DNA of 64,000 bases, taken from positions 2,418,001 through 2,482,000 of the forward strand of contig NZ_AP017977.1 of the NCBI RefSeq assembly GCF_000648235.2, written 5' to 3'. A program made the position numbers and the translations under genes. The DNA is from Neochlamydia sp. S13 (GTDB taxonomy: Bacteria; Chlamydiota; Chlamydiia; Chlamydiales; Parachlamydiaceae). Each line of letters begins with the position of its first letter. The first letter of the stretch is position 1. The notes beneath the pieces are model-generated. The model made no database searches and was not told the origin of the DNA. It was given only the letters and a program-made list of their open reading frames with translations. This document shows positions 38,351 through 47,353 of the stretch, piece after piece.

Positions 38351-39195
38351 AGCGTTTTTTAATCTTCTGTGGGTGGCTCTTAATCTTACAGACCCTATAT
38401 GCGGGCTATAAGTATGAATTATCAAGTTGTGCAATTTTTATGGAAGATGATCTTCCTTATATGCCTGAATGGATCGAATTTCATAAGCATCAAGGTGTCC
38501 AACATTTTTATTTATATAATAATGGACCTGTCAACGTATGGAAACCTTATCTAGATCAATATGAAAGGGAAGGATTTATTGAGGTAATAGAATGGAATTA
38601 TGGTAGCCAAAATGTTATAGAGTGGAATAGCATTCAAACTCAAGCTTACATGCACTGCTTGAAAAAAATTACCAAAGAATCTAAATGGTGCGCCATCATT
38701 GATACCGATGAATTTCTTTTTACGCTGCCTTACAAAAATTTGAGAAAAGCTTTAAAGAATTATGAAGAATTTGCAGGCGTGGTAGCCAATTGGGTAATGT
38801 ATGGAACAAGTAACGTAGACTACATTCCTGAAGGGCAAAAATTGACCGATCTATTAGTGCATAGAGGAGCAGTAGATGGTGATTTGCATGTTAAATCTAT
38901 TGTTAAGCCTGCCTATGTGGTAGATATCATGAATCCTCATAGTTTTATCTACTCTACTAATAAATTTGCCGTGAATGAAAACAAAGAACTTGTCCATGGT
39001 GCTTTTACAGCGAAAAACAGTGTTAACATTTTTAGAATTAATCATTATTGGTGCCGGGATAAAAGCTTTTTAATCAACACTAAGCTTGCTCGTCGAATAA
39101 AGTGGGGCCAGCCTATAGAATCTGTGCTAGAGATAGAAAAAGGATACAATATAGAGTATGATGATATAATTAAAAATTTTAATAATTATGACTAA
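38347..39195 (+). CDS. Glycosyltransferase, family 92 (DUF23)-like
   Basis: 282 aa. Hydrophobic N-terminus (FLIFCGWLLILQTLYAGYKY) acts as a signal peptide or anchor. Core motifs match GT92: CAIFMEDDLPYMPEWIEFHK near the start, HFYLYNNGP, then WCAIIDTDEFLF with the DxD metal site, and HGAFTAKNSVNIFRINHYWC. GT92 enzymes are inverting galactosyltransferases in animals, but the bacterial members vary. Coupled to the methyltransferase by a 4-nt overlap. The 186-nt gap that follows (39196-39381) shows no gene. Confidence 0.85.
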   Translation: MKRFLIFCGWLLILQTLYAGYKYELSSCAIFMEDDLPYMPEWIEFHKHQGVQHFYLYNNGPVNVWKPYLDQYEREGFIEVIEWNYGSQNVIEWNSIQTQAYMHCLKKITKESKWCAIIDTDEFLFTLPYKNLRKALKNYEEFAGVVANWVMYGTSNVDYIPEGQKLTDLLVHRGAVDGDLHVKSIVKPAYVVDIMNPHSFIYSTNKFAVNENKELVHGAFTAKNSVNIFRINHYWCRDKSFLINTKLARRIKWGQPIESVLEIEKGYNIEYDDIIKNFNNYD

Positions 39196-39381
39196 TGAAT
39201 GGATCAGCATCAAGAAGGGCTAGATAACCCTCTAAGCAATGTGGATAGGAAAAAGCGTTCAAAAATTATTCGCAAGGATAGAGGAGAAACCGTGCCACCG
39301 GTTGACACGAACGTGGCAAGCTGATAAAACAGGTGCTTGCCCGTAATAAGTACACTGTAAAGTTTAAATAAAATTTAATCT

Positions 39382-41451
39382 ATGAAAACTCCTTTGGTGT
39401 CTTTAATTATTCCTATTTGCGGCCCTTACGACTACTTAGAGGCTGCCTTAACCTCAGTAGCTGCACAGACATATGCTTCTCTGGAAGTTATTCTTTTAGA
39501 CAGCCATTTTACTCTTCCTTCCTCTTCTATCATTCAAGATTTTATAAAATCTACGAAATATAAATGCATTTACCTTCAAGAAAATTTTCAAACTCTTGCT
39601 GAAGCTATCAACAGAGGTTTAGGAATTGCTCAAGGAGATTATTTAACTTTTCTCTCTCCTCAAGACTATTTTGCGCCTAATAGGATAGAAAGGCTGGTAG
39701 ACAAAGCTATCGCTTCTCAAATGCATTTTATCTTTACACGCGTAGATTTAGTAGATCAAGATAGCCGGCGACATTGCTTTGATGCTTCTCAAAAAAGAAT
39801 CTATGAAGAAAAAATGTTTGAAGTTATCCAACTTGAACATATTGAAGAAGCTTTTATGACTTTTAATCTTGCCATGACCTACGGTAATATATTTTTTTCA
39901 CAAGAGCTTCACACAAGCGTAGGTGCTTATAGAGAGTATAAATATCAAGGCAGTTTGGATTATATTGTTCGCTCTCTTATAAATTATGAGATTAGCTTTT
40001 TAAATGAGAATCTTTATTACTATCGCTATATAGAGGAGAATGCTTCCCAGGAAGAGATCAGGCTTAGCCAAAAGGAGCGTGAAGAGATCTATCTCAATTA
40101 TTTTGTGACGGTCACTCGTTCTGCTTCTTTAAATAAAAATGCTCCTTCTCCTTATGAGGGATCTAAAGCATTTCTCAAAGCCAAAAATGCGATAAATTTG
40201 GGAAGCATTTTGACTCGGTTTATCTGTACGCCCAAGATTACCAAATTCAATAGCTCTTCGGTAAATTTCAACAATAATTTTTCTCATTATAGTAGAAAAT
40301 CTGAGAAGTTTACCCTTATTACACACGATTTAGCGCCGGGTGGAGGAGGATCTAAGCTAGTGTTAGATCTTGCTATCTCTCTTAAAGGCCAAGGCTACAA
40401 AGTTTCTGTCATCTCCATGCGCGAAGGTCCTTTGAAAAATGAATATGAAAAATTTAATATTCCTCTTTTTATAGCTCCTGCAGGCTGCTTAAAGTGGGAT
40501 GAACCTATCGGGAAATGGAAGCGTCTGGGGGCACTCATTTGGGTCACTCTTTATTTAAACCTAAGGGCTTCCTCCACTATTATTGTTAACAGTGCAGCCA
40601 GCTCTGCTCTTGTGTTACCACTTTTACTGTTTGCTCCTTTTAAAAAGATTTACTGGTATATCCATGAATCTTTTTCTCCTACTATTTATCTTAAAACCAA
40701 CCTAGCTTTTCACTTATTAAAGAGGGTGAGTTATAAAAAAAGATTCAATTTTTGGTTCGGATCGGAAAGCACGAAAAATATTTGGAACAGTATTTTAGAT
40801 GTCTCAGGAAAAGTATTATATTGGAGTGGATTAAAAGGAGGATGTTTATCTTTAGCTTCTCATAAGCCTATCAAGAACCTTCTTTCTATAGGGTTTAGCA
40901 CTCCTAGGAAAGGTTTTCATTTACTTGTGGATGCCTTTATTGCCTGTATAAAAAAAGGGTTAATCCCTGAGGATGTGAGTCTGACCCTAGTAGGTTTACC
41001 CGACTCTTTAGATAGTTATAATCAAGACATCATTTTAAAGATTCTTAGCGCGAATCTGCAAGAACGCATTCATCTTATTTCTTGTATCGATATCCATCAA
41101 TTGGATTCCTTTTACAATGAGGCAGACCTATTTATTCAATCTTCTGTGTTAGAGTGTTTGCCCTTATCTCTTTTGCAGGCCATGTCTTTAGGTGTTCCTA
41201 TTATTTCTACCGATGTGAATGGGTGTTCGGAAGCTATTGTGCATAATTATTCCGGCTATTTATGTCGCTCTTTTAGTGCTAAAGCTTTAGAAAAGGCTTT
41301 AGTGGAGACTATTAATCATCCTTTGCGAGCACGTCAATTAGCGTTCAATGCCCAGAGAACCTTTAATGAGAAATTTTCATTAGAAATAACTATCTCAAAA
41401 ATTAAAGAAGAACTATCGTTAAAAAGCAAATCTTCAATGAATGTCTTATAA
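39382..41451 (+). CDS. Two-domain glycosyltransferase: GT2 fused to GT4
   Basis: 689 aa. Residues ~4-230 are a GT-A fold family 2 domain (VSLIIPICGPYDYLEAALTS, EVILLDS, and FLSPQDYFAPNRIERL in place of the usual D-x-D loop). Residues ~305-680 are a GT-B fold family 4 domain (FTLITHDLAPGGGGSKLVLD, LLSIGFSTPRKGFHLLVDAF, and the C-terminal nucleotide-sugar site DLFIQSSVLECLPLSLLQAM with an E-x7-E-like arrangement). Such fusions usually add two successive sugars to a growing chain. It lies 25 nt before the SDR gene and is likely co-transcribed. Confidence 0.87.
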   Translation: MKTPLVSLIIPICGPYDYLEAALTSVAAQTYASLEVILLDSHFTLPSSSIIQDFIKSTKYKCIYLQENFQTLAEAINRGLGIAQGDYLTFLSPQDYFAPNRIERLVDKAIASQMHFIFTRVDLVDQDSRRHCFDASQKRIYEEKMFEVIQLEHIEEAFMTFNLAMTYGNIFFSQELHTSVGAYREYKYQGSLDYIVRSLINYEISFLNENLYYYRYIEENASQEEIRLSQKEREEIYLNYFVTVTRSASLNKNAPSPYEGSKAFLKAKNAINLGSILTRFICTPKITKFNSSSVNFNNNFSHYSRKSEKFTLITHDLAPGGGGSKLVLDLAISLKGQGYKVSVISMREGPLKNEYEKFNIPLFIAPAGCLKWDEPIGKWKRLGALIWVTLYLNLRASSTIIVNSAASSALVLPLLLFAPFKKIYWYIHESFSPTIYLKTNLAFHLLKRVSYKKRFNFWFGSESTKNIWNSILDVSGKVLYWSGLKGGCLSLASHKPIKNLLSIGFSTPRKGFHLLVDAFIACIKKGLIPEDVSLTLVGLPDSLDSYNQDIILKILSANLQERIHLISCIDIHQLDSFYNEADLFIQSSVLECLPLSLLQAMSLGVPIISTDVNGCSEAIVHNYSGYLCRSFSAKALEKALVETINHPLRARQLAFNAQRTFNEKFSLEITISKIKEELSLKSKSSMNVL

Positions 41452-41476
41452 AATCAACTATTTTAAATGAGCGCCT

Positions 41477-42391
41477 ATGATCGCAATTACGGGCAGTACA
41501 GGTTTTATAGGAAATCACCTTTGTAATTTTCTTCCTTTCCCTCATAAACGCCTTGTTCGTCAACCTATTTCTACCATCCCTTCTCAACAGCAATTTATAG
41601 GAAATCTAAACAATCCTGTGGATATCAATAATTTTGTCCAACAGGCCGACGTTTTGATCCATTTAGCTTGGGTAAACAATCCATGGACCTCCGATGAAGA
41701 TATTTTTTCTGATATTTCTCATAATCTTTTATCTTCTCTTACTCTTTTTGAAGCCTATGCCCGAGCTAATCCTCAAGGTCATATTATTTTTGCAAGTAGT
41801 GGAGGAAATATGTATCAAAAAAGCTCTTTAGTTTCCCATCAGGAGTCAGATCCTCCCCATCCTTGGAGTAGTTATAGTATTAATAAACTAGCGGTAGAAA
41901 ATTATTTAGCTTTATTTTGCAGAAAGTATGGAATTCGGGGGACTGTATTGCGGATAAGTAACCCTTATGGTGCTCTTCTTCCTTCTACGCGTACAAATGG
42001 ACTCATTGGAGTCATTTTTTCCAAATTAATAGATAATTCTACCTTAAATATTATTGATTCTCTTAATAGCGTAAGGGATTACATCCATCTAGATGATCTT
42101 TCCCATGCTTTTCATTTAATCATTAATAATCCTCCTGAAAAAGCTTTAGTGCAAGTCTTTAATGTGGGCTCTGGCCAAGGAACTTCTTTAAAAGAAGTTT
42201 TAGATACCATAGAAGCAATCTCTAAAAGAAAAATTAATGTTAACTTACTCAATCATAGCTGTAAGCCTACTTTTAGCGTTTTATCTCCAAAGCTAATTAG
42301 CCAAACTCTTAACTGGCACCCAAAAATAGAGTTAAAAGAAGGCTTAGAGAAAATGTGGGCAAGTATTCATTCAGCACTGGCTTCATCTTAA
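41477..42391 (+). CDS. NAD-dependent epimerase/dehydratase (extended SDR)
   Basis: 304 aa. Nucleotide-binding motif ITGSTGFIGNHL at the extreme N-terminus, LIHLAWVNNPW, ASSGGNMYQ at the serine position, YSINK as the Tyr-x3-Lys pair, and RISNPYGALLPS, then RDYIHLDDL. The pattern resembles UDP-glucose 4-epimerase and related nucleotide-sugar enzymes; the exact substrate is open. It probably makes the activated sugar used by the neighbouring transferases. The 42392-42686 gap after it shows no gene. Confidence 0.88.
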   Translation: MIAITGSTGFIGNHLCNFLPFPHKRLVRQPISTIPSQQQFIGNLNNPVDINNFVQQADVLIHLAWVNNPWTSDEDIFSDISHNLLSSLTLFEAYARANPQGHIIFASSGGNMYQKSSLVSHQESDPPHPWSSYSINKLAVENYLALFCRKYGIRGTVLRISNPYGALLPSTRTNGLIGVIFSKLIDNSTLNIIDSLNSVRDYIHLDDLSHAFHLIINNPPEKALVQVFNVGSGQGTSLKEVLDTIEAISKRKINVNLLNHSCKPTFSVLSPKLISQTLNWHPKIELKEGLEKMWASIHSALASS

Positions 42392-42689
42392 AACCTATTA
42401 CCTGCGCTCTAACCCATATCTCTGCTTACCCCTGAGAGGATACTTATATATTTTTTAGAGACTTTTAAAACAACTCCTCCCTACCGTTTCATTGAAAAAT
42501 TTTATTAAATTAAATAAATATAATTTCTTTAATGAGACAAGTAGCACAGGCATCGAAGCAAAATATAGCCGAATGTTAGAAAAATTTTGTAATAGTAAAT
42601 TTTTCCTTATGACTTTATTTAATTTTAAGAAAGACCTACATTTATATTGGTAAATAATAAAGGGCTAACGAGTAAAATAAGGGTAAATG

Positions 42690-43076
42690 ATGAATCCAAT
42701 CATGAGAGAAATAAAGCAAGACTTTATTAAACCTGCTTTTGAAAAAAAAGCGCTTCAAGCTACGGTGCGCGAGTGCGACTATGATATTAATTTAACTTTT
42801 TCCCCTAAAGAAAAAGAGATTCTTATTAATCATTTCGTTAAGTCCCTTTTAAAAAAAAGAGAAGACCATTACCAAAAAAACAGTGAATTTGCTTCGATAA
42901 GCGCTACTCTTTCAAAAAATGTGGAAGAAATCACTAGGAAAAAATTTGAAAAGAAAAATATTTGTACGGTTTCTGAAAATTCTAGAGATTTTCATGACCA
43001 GTCACTTGAAGATTTTTTTCCTATATTTGATAGCGTTTTAAATTATTTAAAAACTTGGAGAAGGTACAAGTATTGA
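42690..43076 (+). CDS. Hypothetical protein, 128 aa
   Basis: Not recognised. Charged and mostly helical, rich in lysine and glutamate (FSPKEKEILINHFVKSLLKK), no signal peptide or membrane segment. Two adjacent ATGs (42687, 42690); the second lies at a better distance from AAGGG (42679-42683). It interrupts the polysaccharide genes, with gaps of ~300 nt either side, and may be unrelated to them. The 43077-43402 gap shows nothing that can be supported. Confidence 0.55.
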   Translation: MNPIMREIKQDFIKPAFEKKALQATVRECDYDINLTFSPKEKEILINHFVKSLLKKREDHYQKNSEFASISATLSKNVEEITRKKFEKKNICTVSENSRDFHDQSLEDFFPIFDSVLNYLKTWRRYKY

Positions 43077-43402
43077 AAACTCACTTGAGATTTAGATAAT
43101 AAATAGTAATAGCCTTTCAACATAAGAATTTTCTATCCTTGCTAAAAAGATGGCGAGGATAAAACTTTTTTAAAGCACATCATGTAGACAGTGTTGCTTA
43201 TAAGGCTATTCCTTAACCTGGAAGCTACTTAGCAGGTTACTATTCCAGGCCACCATCCTAGGATATCAAAGAGCCCTTCGTAGATTTCAAAGAATTAGAG
43301 AGAAATAAGAGGGGAGAGGATCTTGTTAAAAGTACTGTATTAAAACAAGCGAAGCGTCTAAAATAAACTTTTTTATGCCTTTTAATAGTGTTGTTTTGAT
43401 TT

Positions 43403-44239
43403 ATGAACAAGCCTACGAAGCCTTTTTTGCTGAGAATCAATCCCCATATAAGACAAGCCCAATATCTCAAAGATTTAATCGATTATCGGGAACTTTTATA
43501 TTTTTTTGCATGGCGCGATATCTTAGTGCGCTACAAGGAAGCTTTTTTTGGAATAGCCTGGGCAGTCATCCGCCCTCTTATCAATATGGGGATTTTTGCG
43601 CTGGTGTTTGGGCAAATCGCTCATCTTTCTTCGGGAAATATTAACTACGCTTCTTTTGTTTTAGCCGGTTTGCTTCCTTGGCAATTATGTTCTAATGCTA
43701 TTGTGGAAGGTTCAACGAGCATTCTCCATCATGCCAATTTAATCTCTAAAATTTACTTTCCTCGTATTATCATCCCTACCGCACAAATTGCTGTACATTT
43801 TGCAGACTTTCTCATAGGCATGATTTTGTTGTTCTTTTTTTGTTTTATTGTTCAGCCTTTAAATTTTACCACACTGATGGGGTTACCTATCTTTATTATG
43901 CTGGCCCTGCTATTAAGTGAGGGAGGATCTCTTTGGCTTTCCGCTTTGACAGTAAAATTTAAAGATTGTAGGTTTTTAATTCCTTTTGTTGTCCAAATTG
44001 GCATGTTTATTTCTCCTGTAGGCTACAGCAGCAGCGAGATTTCTAGCCAATGGATCTGGCTATACTGCTTGAATCCTGCGGTAGGAATTATAGATGGATT
44101 TAGATGGTCTCTTTTTGGTTTTACCTACCCTCATTTGGTTTATTCCATCGCTACTTCTGCTGTTGTTACGCTTATTTTAGTAGTTACCGGTTTTCTTTAT
44201 TTTCGTAAAATGGAACGCTCTTTTGTAGATAGGTTATAA
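43403..44239 (+). CDS. wzm: ABC-2-type polysaccharide export permease (Wzm-like)
   Basis: Inner-membrane permease of an ABC polysaccharide exporter, 278 aa. The cytoplasmic N-terminus LIDYRELLYFFAWRDILVRYKEAFFGIAW is the typical start of Wzm/TagG/KpsM proteins, followed by six predicted membrane segments (WAVIRPLINMGIFALVFG; FVLAGLLPWQLCSNAIV; FADFLIGMILLFFFCFIV; LPIFIMLALLLSEGGSLWL; FLIPFVVQIGMFISPVGY; SIATSAVVTLILVVTGFLYF). FVLAGLLPW and NPAVGIIDGFRW are family hallmarks. It is directly followed by the ATPase gene with no gap. The pair would move an undecaprenyl-linked glycan assembled on the cytoplasmic face to the periplasm. Confidence 0.92.
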   Translation: MNKPTKPFLLRINPHIRQAQYLKDLIDYRELLYFFAWRDILVRYKEAFFGIAWAVIRPLINMGIFALVFGQIAHLSSGNINYASFVLAGLLPWQLCSNAIVEGSTSILHHANLISKIYFPRIIIPTAQIAVHFADFLIGMILLFFFCFIVQPLNFTTLMGLPIFIMLALLLSEGGSLWLSALTVKFKDCRFLIPFVVQIGMFISPVGYSSSEISSQWIWLYCLNPAVGIIDGFRWSLFGFTYPHLVYSIATSAVVTLILVVTGFLYFRKMERSFVDRL

Positions 44240-45058
44240 ATGGGTAATTTAAATATCGTTGAATTAAAAAATGTTTCGAAAAAGTATACGATATTCCATG
44301 ATCAACCTCCCCTAGGGCAAACGACACTTGTAGAGACATTGGCTATGCACGGACGTCGCTTTTGGAAGAGAATGGGGGGCCATAAACGCCGAGCAGCAGC
44401 AGCTGCCGAAGAAAAGCAAACAGAAGAATTTTGGGCCTTAAAAGACATTTCACTAGCCATAGAAGAAGGAGACCGATTTGGGATTATTGGCCGCAATGGG
44501 GCAGGAAAGTCTACCTTGCTGAAGTTGCTATCACGCATCATCATGCCTTCAGATGGTGAAATTTTCCTTCGAGGAAAGATATCCAGCCTATTGGAAGTAG
44601 GCACAGGCTTTCATCCTGAACTAACAGGAAGAGAAAATGTCTTTTTAAATGGGGCTATATTAGGAATGAGCAAACGTGAAATTGCTCGAAAATTTGATGA
44701 GATTGTAGAATTTGCAGAGATTGAAAAATTTTTAGATACGCCAGTCAAGCGCTATTCAAGTGGGATGTACACGCGCCTAGGGTTTTCCATCGCCGCTTAC
44801 TTAGATCCTCAGGTGCTGGTCCTCGATGAAGTATTAGCTGTAGGCGATGCCCCTTTTCAAGCTAAATGTATAAAAAAAATGCGTGAGCTGGCGTTGAGTG
44901 GCAGAACGATCATCTTTGTCAGCCATAATACCCATTCTTTATTAGAAATCTGTAATAAAGGAATTTACTTAGAGAATGGACGCCAGATTGAGGTCGGTTC
45001 TATAGAAAAATGTATAAAAGCCTATGAGCAAAAAATTCAAGGAAACCTGACGAGTTAA
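44240..45058 (+). CDS. wzt: ABC polysaccharide export ATPase (Wzt-like, short form)
   Basis: 272 aa. Walker A GRNGAGKST (~89-97), ABC signature YSSGMYTRLGFSIA, Walker B QVLVLDEVLAVGD and the switch histidine in IIFVSHNTHSLLEI. The stretch before Walker A carries an insertion with an alanine-rich, charged loop (KRRAAAAAEEKQTEE). It ends soon after the ATPase domain and lacks the C-terminal carbohydrate-binding domain of long Wzt proteins, so chain length is probably not gated by terminal modification through this protein. Abuts its permease partner (43403) and the next glycosyltransferase, whose ATG follows its stop codon directly. Confidence 0.93.
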   Translation: MGNLNIVELKNVSKKYTIFHDQPPLGQTTLVETLAMHGRRFWKRMGGHKRRAAAAAEEKQTEEFWALKDISLAIEEGDRFGIIGRNGAGKSTLLKLLSRIIMPSDGEIFLRGKISSLLEVGTGFHPELTGRENVFLNGAILGMSKREIARKFDEIVEFAEIEKFLDTPVKRYSSGMYTRLGFSIAAYLDPQVLVLDEVLAVGDAPFQAKCIKKMRELALSGRTIIFVSHNTHSLLEICNKGIYLENGRQIEVGSIEKCIKAYEQKIQGNLTS

Positions 45059-46354
45059 ATGGTAAGAATACTTTTAAATTGCTTAGATACCTTGGGAAAA
45101 TCAATGGCGGGACCGGCCATTCGTTATTGGGAATTTGCGCATGCACTTGCTAAAAACCATCAAGTGACTCTACATGTTCCTAATCAAACTGATCAAGTCT
45201 CCACTACGTTTACGATAAGCACAGGTCCCATCGAGTTTAAAAAGATAGATGTTATCATCACTCAAACTATTGACCAAAGCCTTGCCTTCCATGCTAAGCG
45301 TTATAAAATTCCTCTTATCTATGATGCCTATGATCCTGAGCCTCTAGAGCATTTAGAAATTTTTAAGCCCTCAGCACTTAAAGTAAGAAAACATCTTAAT
45401 CGTGCGATTATTCATACCATTAATTTCAATCTACGCATGGCTGATGCCGTAATTTGCGCCAATCATCGGCAAAGAGATCTTTGGATGGGCTCTTTATTAA
45501 GTTTAAAAAAAATTTCCCCTACCATTTATGATCAAGATGAAACGTTACATAAACGAGTAGGCATCGCCCCTTTTGGGATTCCTTCCCGCCCTGCTATTCA
45601 ATCTAAAAGCGGTTTTCGCGAAAAATTTAATATTAAAGCTTCCGATAAGCTTCTCTTATGGGGAGGAGGTATTTGGAACTGGTTTGATCCTTTGACTCTT
45701 ATTCGTGCGGTTAAGGAACTTTCTAAGCAAAGAAGCGATATAAAGCTAGTTTTTATGGGAATCAGACATCCTAACGCCAGCATTCCTATCATGAGTATGG
45801 CCAATAAAGCAATTAAGCTAGCGGAAGACTTAAAAATTAAAGATCAGTTTGTTTTCTTTAATGAACAATGGATACCTTATGAAGAACGGGAAAATTTTCT
45901 TTTGGATGCAAATATTGGGGTATCCACACATTTTGAGCATCTGGAAACTCAATATTCTTTTCGCACCAGGCTCTTAGATTATATTTGGGCAGGCTTGCCC
46001 CTTATTACTACTGAGGGGGATGTCTTTGCAGAACTCGTCTTGAAAAATAAAATTGGCAAAGTTGTACCCGCACAAGATATTCAGGCTTTAGTCTTAGCGA
46101 TAAGCCAGCTAATAGATGATTCAGCTGAAACGCTAAGAATAAAAAGCAATCTTAAAGAACTAAGGGAGCAGCTTGTATGGGAAAAAGCAGTCGCTCCTCT
46201 TGAAGAAATTATTGAGCATTTAATAAATAATCCTCTTAAAAATTATTTTGCTTATGATCTTGCCCAAATATTGTATTATCAGTTTCAAAAATGCCATCCG
46301 TGGACTTTAGTGGAAAGATGGTGGATAAGGCGGAATAATGGAATCAAAACTTAG
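45059..46354 (+). CDS. Glycosyltransferase family 4 (GT-B fold)
   Basis: 431 aa. MVRILLNCLDTLGKSMAGPA and RYWEFAHALAKNHQVTLHVP form the N-terminal Rossmann half. KLLLWGGGIWNWFDPLTLIR, LVFMGIRHPN and NIGVSTHFEHLETQYSFRTR then LLDYIWAGLPLITTEGDVFA form the nucleotide-sugar half, as in GT4 enzymes found beside wzm/wzt. Starts directly after the wzt stop codon and overlaps the next transferase by 17 nt, so the three genes are tightly coupled. Sugar donor unknown. Confidence 0.87.
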   Translation: MVRILLNCLDTLGKSMAGPAIRYWEFAHALAKNHQVTLHVPNQTDQVSTTFTISTGPIEFKKIDVIITQTIDQSLAFHAKRYKIPLIYDAYDPEPLEHLEIFKPSALKVRKHLNRAIIHTINFNLRMADAVICANHRQRDLWMGSLLSLKKISPTIYDQDETLHKRVGIAPFGIPSRPAIQSKSGFREKFNIKASDKLLLWGGGIWNWFDPLTLIRAVKELSKQRSDIKLVFMGIRHPNASIPIMSMANKAIKLAEDLKIKDQFVFFNEQWIPYEERENFLLDANIGVSTHFEHLETQYSFRTRLLDYIWAGLPLITTEGDVFAELVLKNKIGKVVPAQDIQALVLAISQLIDDSAETLRIKSNLKELREQLVWEKAVAPLEEIIEHLINNPLKNYFAYDLAQILYYQFQKCHPWTLVERWWIRRNNGIKT

Positions 46355-47285
46355 CTTTTCTAACCCTCGGAAGGTTGATATCCTTCTGGCCACTTATAAT
46401 GGGGAAAGGTATTTAGCAGAGCAAATAGAGTCTTTGTTAAAGCAAACTCATCCTGATATTCATCTTTTAATTAGAGATGATGCTTCCATAGATAATACCC
46501 CCTTAATTATTGAAAGCTTTCTTTCTAAGTTTCCTGATAGGATAACCTTTTTCCAAGGTAGAGAGCGTCAAGGAGTAAAAGCTAATTTTTCCCAGCTGAT
46601 GCAAGCTTCGACCTCTTCTTATCTGATGTTTTCTGACCAGGATGATGTATGGAAGCCTAATAAAGTTGAAAAATCTCTTTCTTGCATGATAGCCATGGAA
46701 AACAAGTATGGGGAACTTCCTTTGCTTGTCCATAGCGACCTAACCGTGGTAGATGAAAGTTTAAATTTGCTAGACCCCTCTTTTTGGCATTATACTTATC
46801 TTAAGTCCCCTCATTCTTCTAGCTTAAATAAACTACTGGCGCAAAATGTAGTGACCGGGTGCACGATAATGATCAATCGTCTCATGAATGAACTGGCCAG
46901 GCCTATCCCTCATGAAGCTTTTATGCATGATTGGTGGTTAGCTTTAATCGCCTCGACCTTCGGCCAAATAGGGGTCATTAATGAGGCTACTCTCTACTAT
47001 AGGCAACATTCCACAAATACATTAGGGGCTCAGAAATTTTTTAATTTTTGTAATATAAAGAAAAAATTGCATAAGTGGCGCCAGGCTGATGAAAAAAAAT
47101 TTCAACAGGCTTTCATTTTTTTTCACCGCTATCAGCAGTTGCTAAGCCTCTCGCAGCAAAAGATCCTAAAAGATTTCTTAATGCTTGCTCATCTTCCTTG
47201 GATGAAGAGAAAAAAAACAATTTACTGTCATGGGTTTTTTAAGCAGGGATGGGTGCGAAACCTAGCGGATTTTTTCTTAGGGTGA
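46338..47285 (+). CDS. Glycosyltransferase family 2, rhamnosyltransferase-like
   Basis: 315 aa, GT-A fold. VDILLATYNGERYLAEQIES, LLIRDDASIDNT with the first acidic pair, MFSDQDDVWKPNKVEKS with the DxD-like site, and HDWWLALIASTFGQI with the catalytic-base region. The SDQDDVW pattern is common in dTDP-rhamnosyltransferases of O-antigen and capsule clusters, but no dTDP-rhamnose genes are in the window, so the donor is uncertain. The start overlaps the preceding gene. Confidence 0.88.
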   Translation: MESKLSFSNPRKVDILLATYNGERYLAEQIESLLKQTHPDIHLLIRDDASIDNTPLIIESFLSKFPDRITFFQGRERQGVKANFSQLMQASTSSYLMFSDQDDVWKPNKVEKSLSCMIAMENKYGELPLLVHSDLTVVDESLNLLDPSFWHYTYLKSPHSSSLNKLLAQNVVTGCTIMINRLMNELARPIPHEAFMHDWWLALIASTFGQIGVINEATLYYRQHSTNTLGAQKFFNFCNIKKKLHKWRQADEKKFQQAFIFFHRYQQLLSLSQQKILKDFLMLAHLPWMKRKKTIYCHGFFKQGWVRNLADFFLG

Positions 47286-47353
47286 TAGGAAAAAACAGCT
47301 CCTTACCCTTAAAATTACCTATCAACAATAAACCATGCTTATAAAGAGTAGGT

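Noticed and set aside
39196-39381. Possible structured RNA in the gap after the GT92-like gene
   Set aside because: Slightly higher GC (GCCACCGGTTGACACG...) but no tRNA or known RNA fold could be recognised by eye.
43375-43644. 89-codon frame overlapping the start of the Wzm-like gene
   Set aside because: The overlapping frame carries all family motifs of the permease; this one has none.
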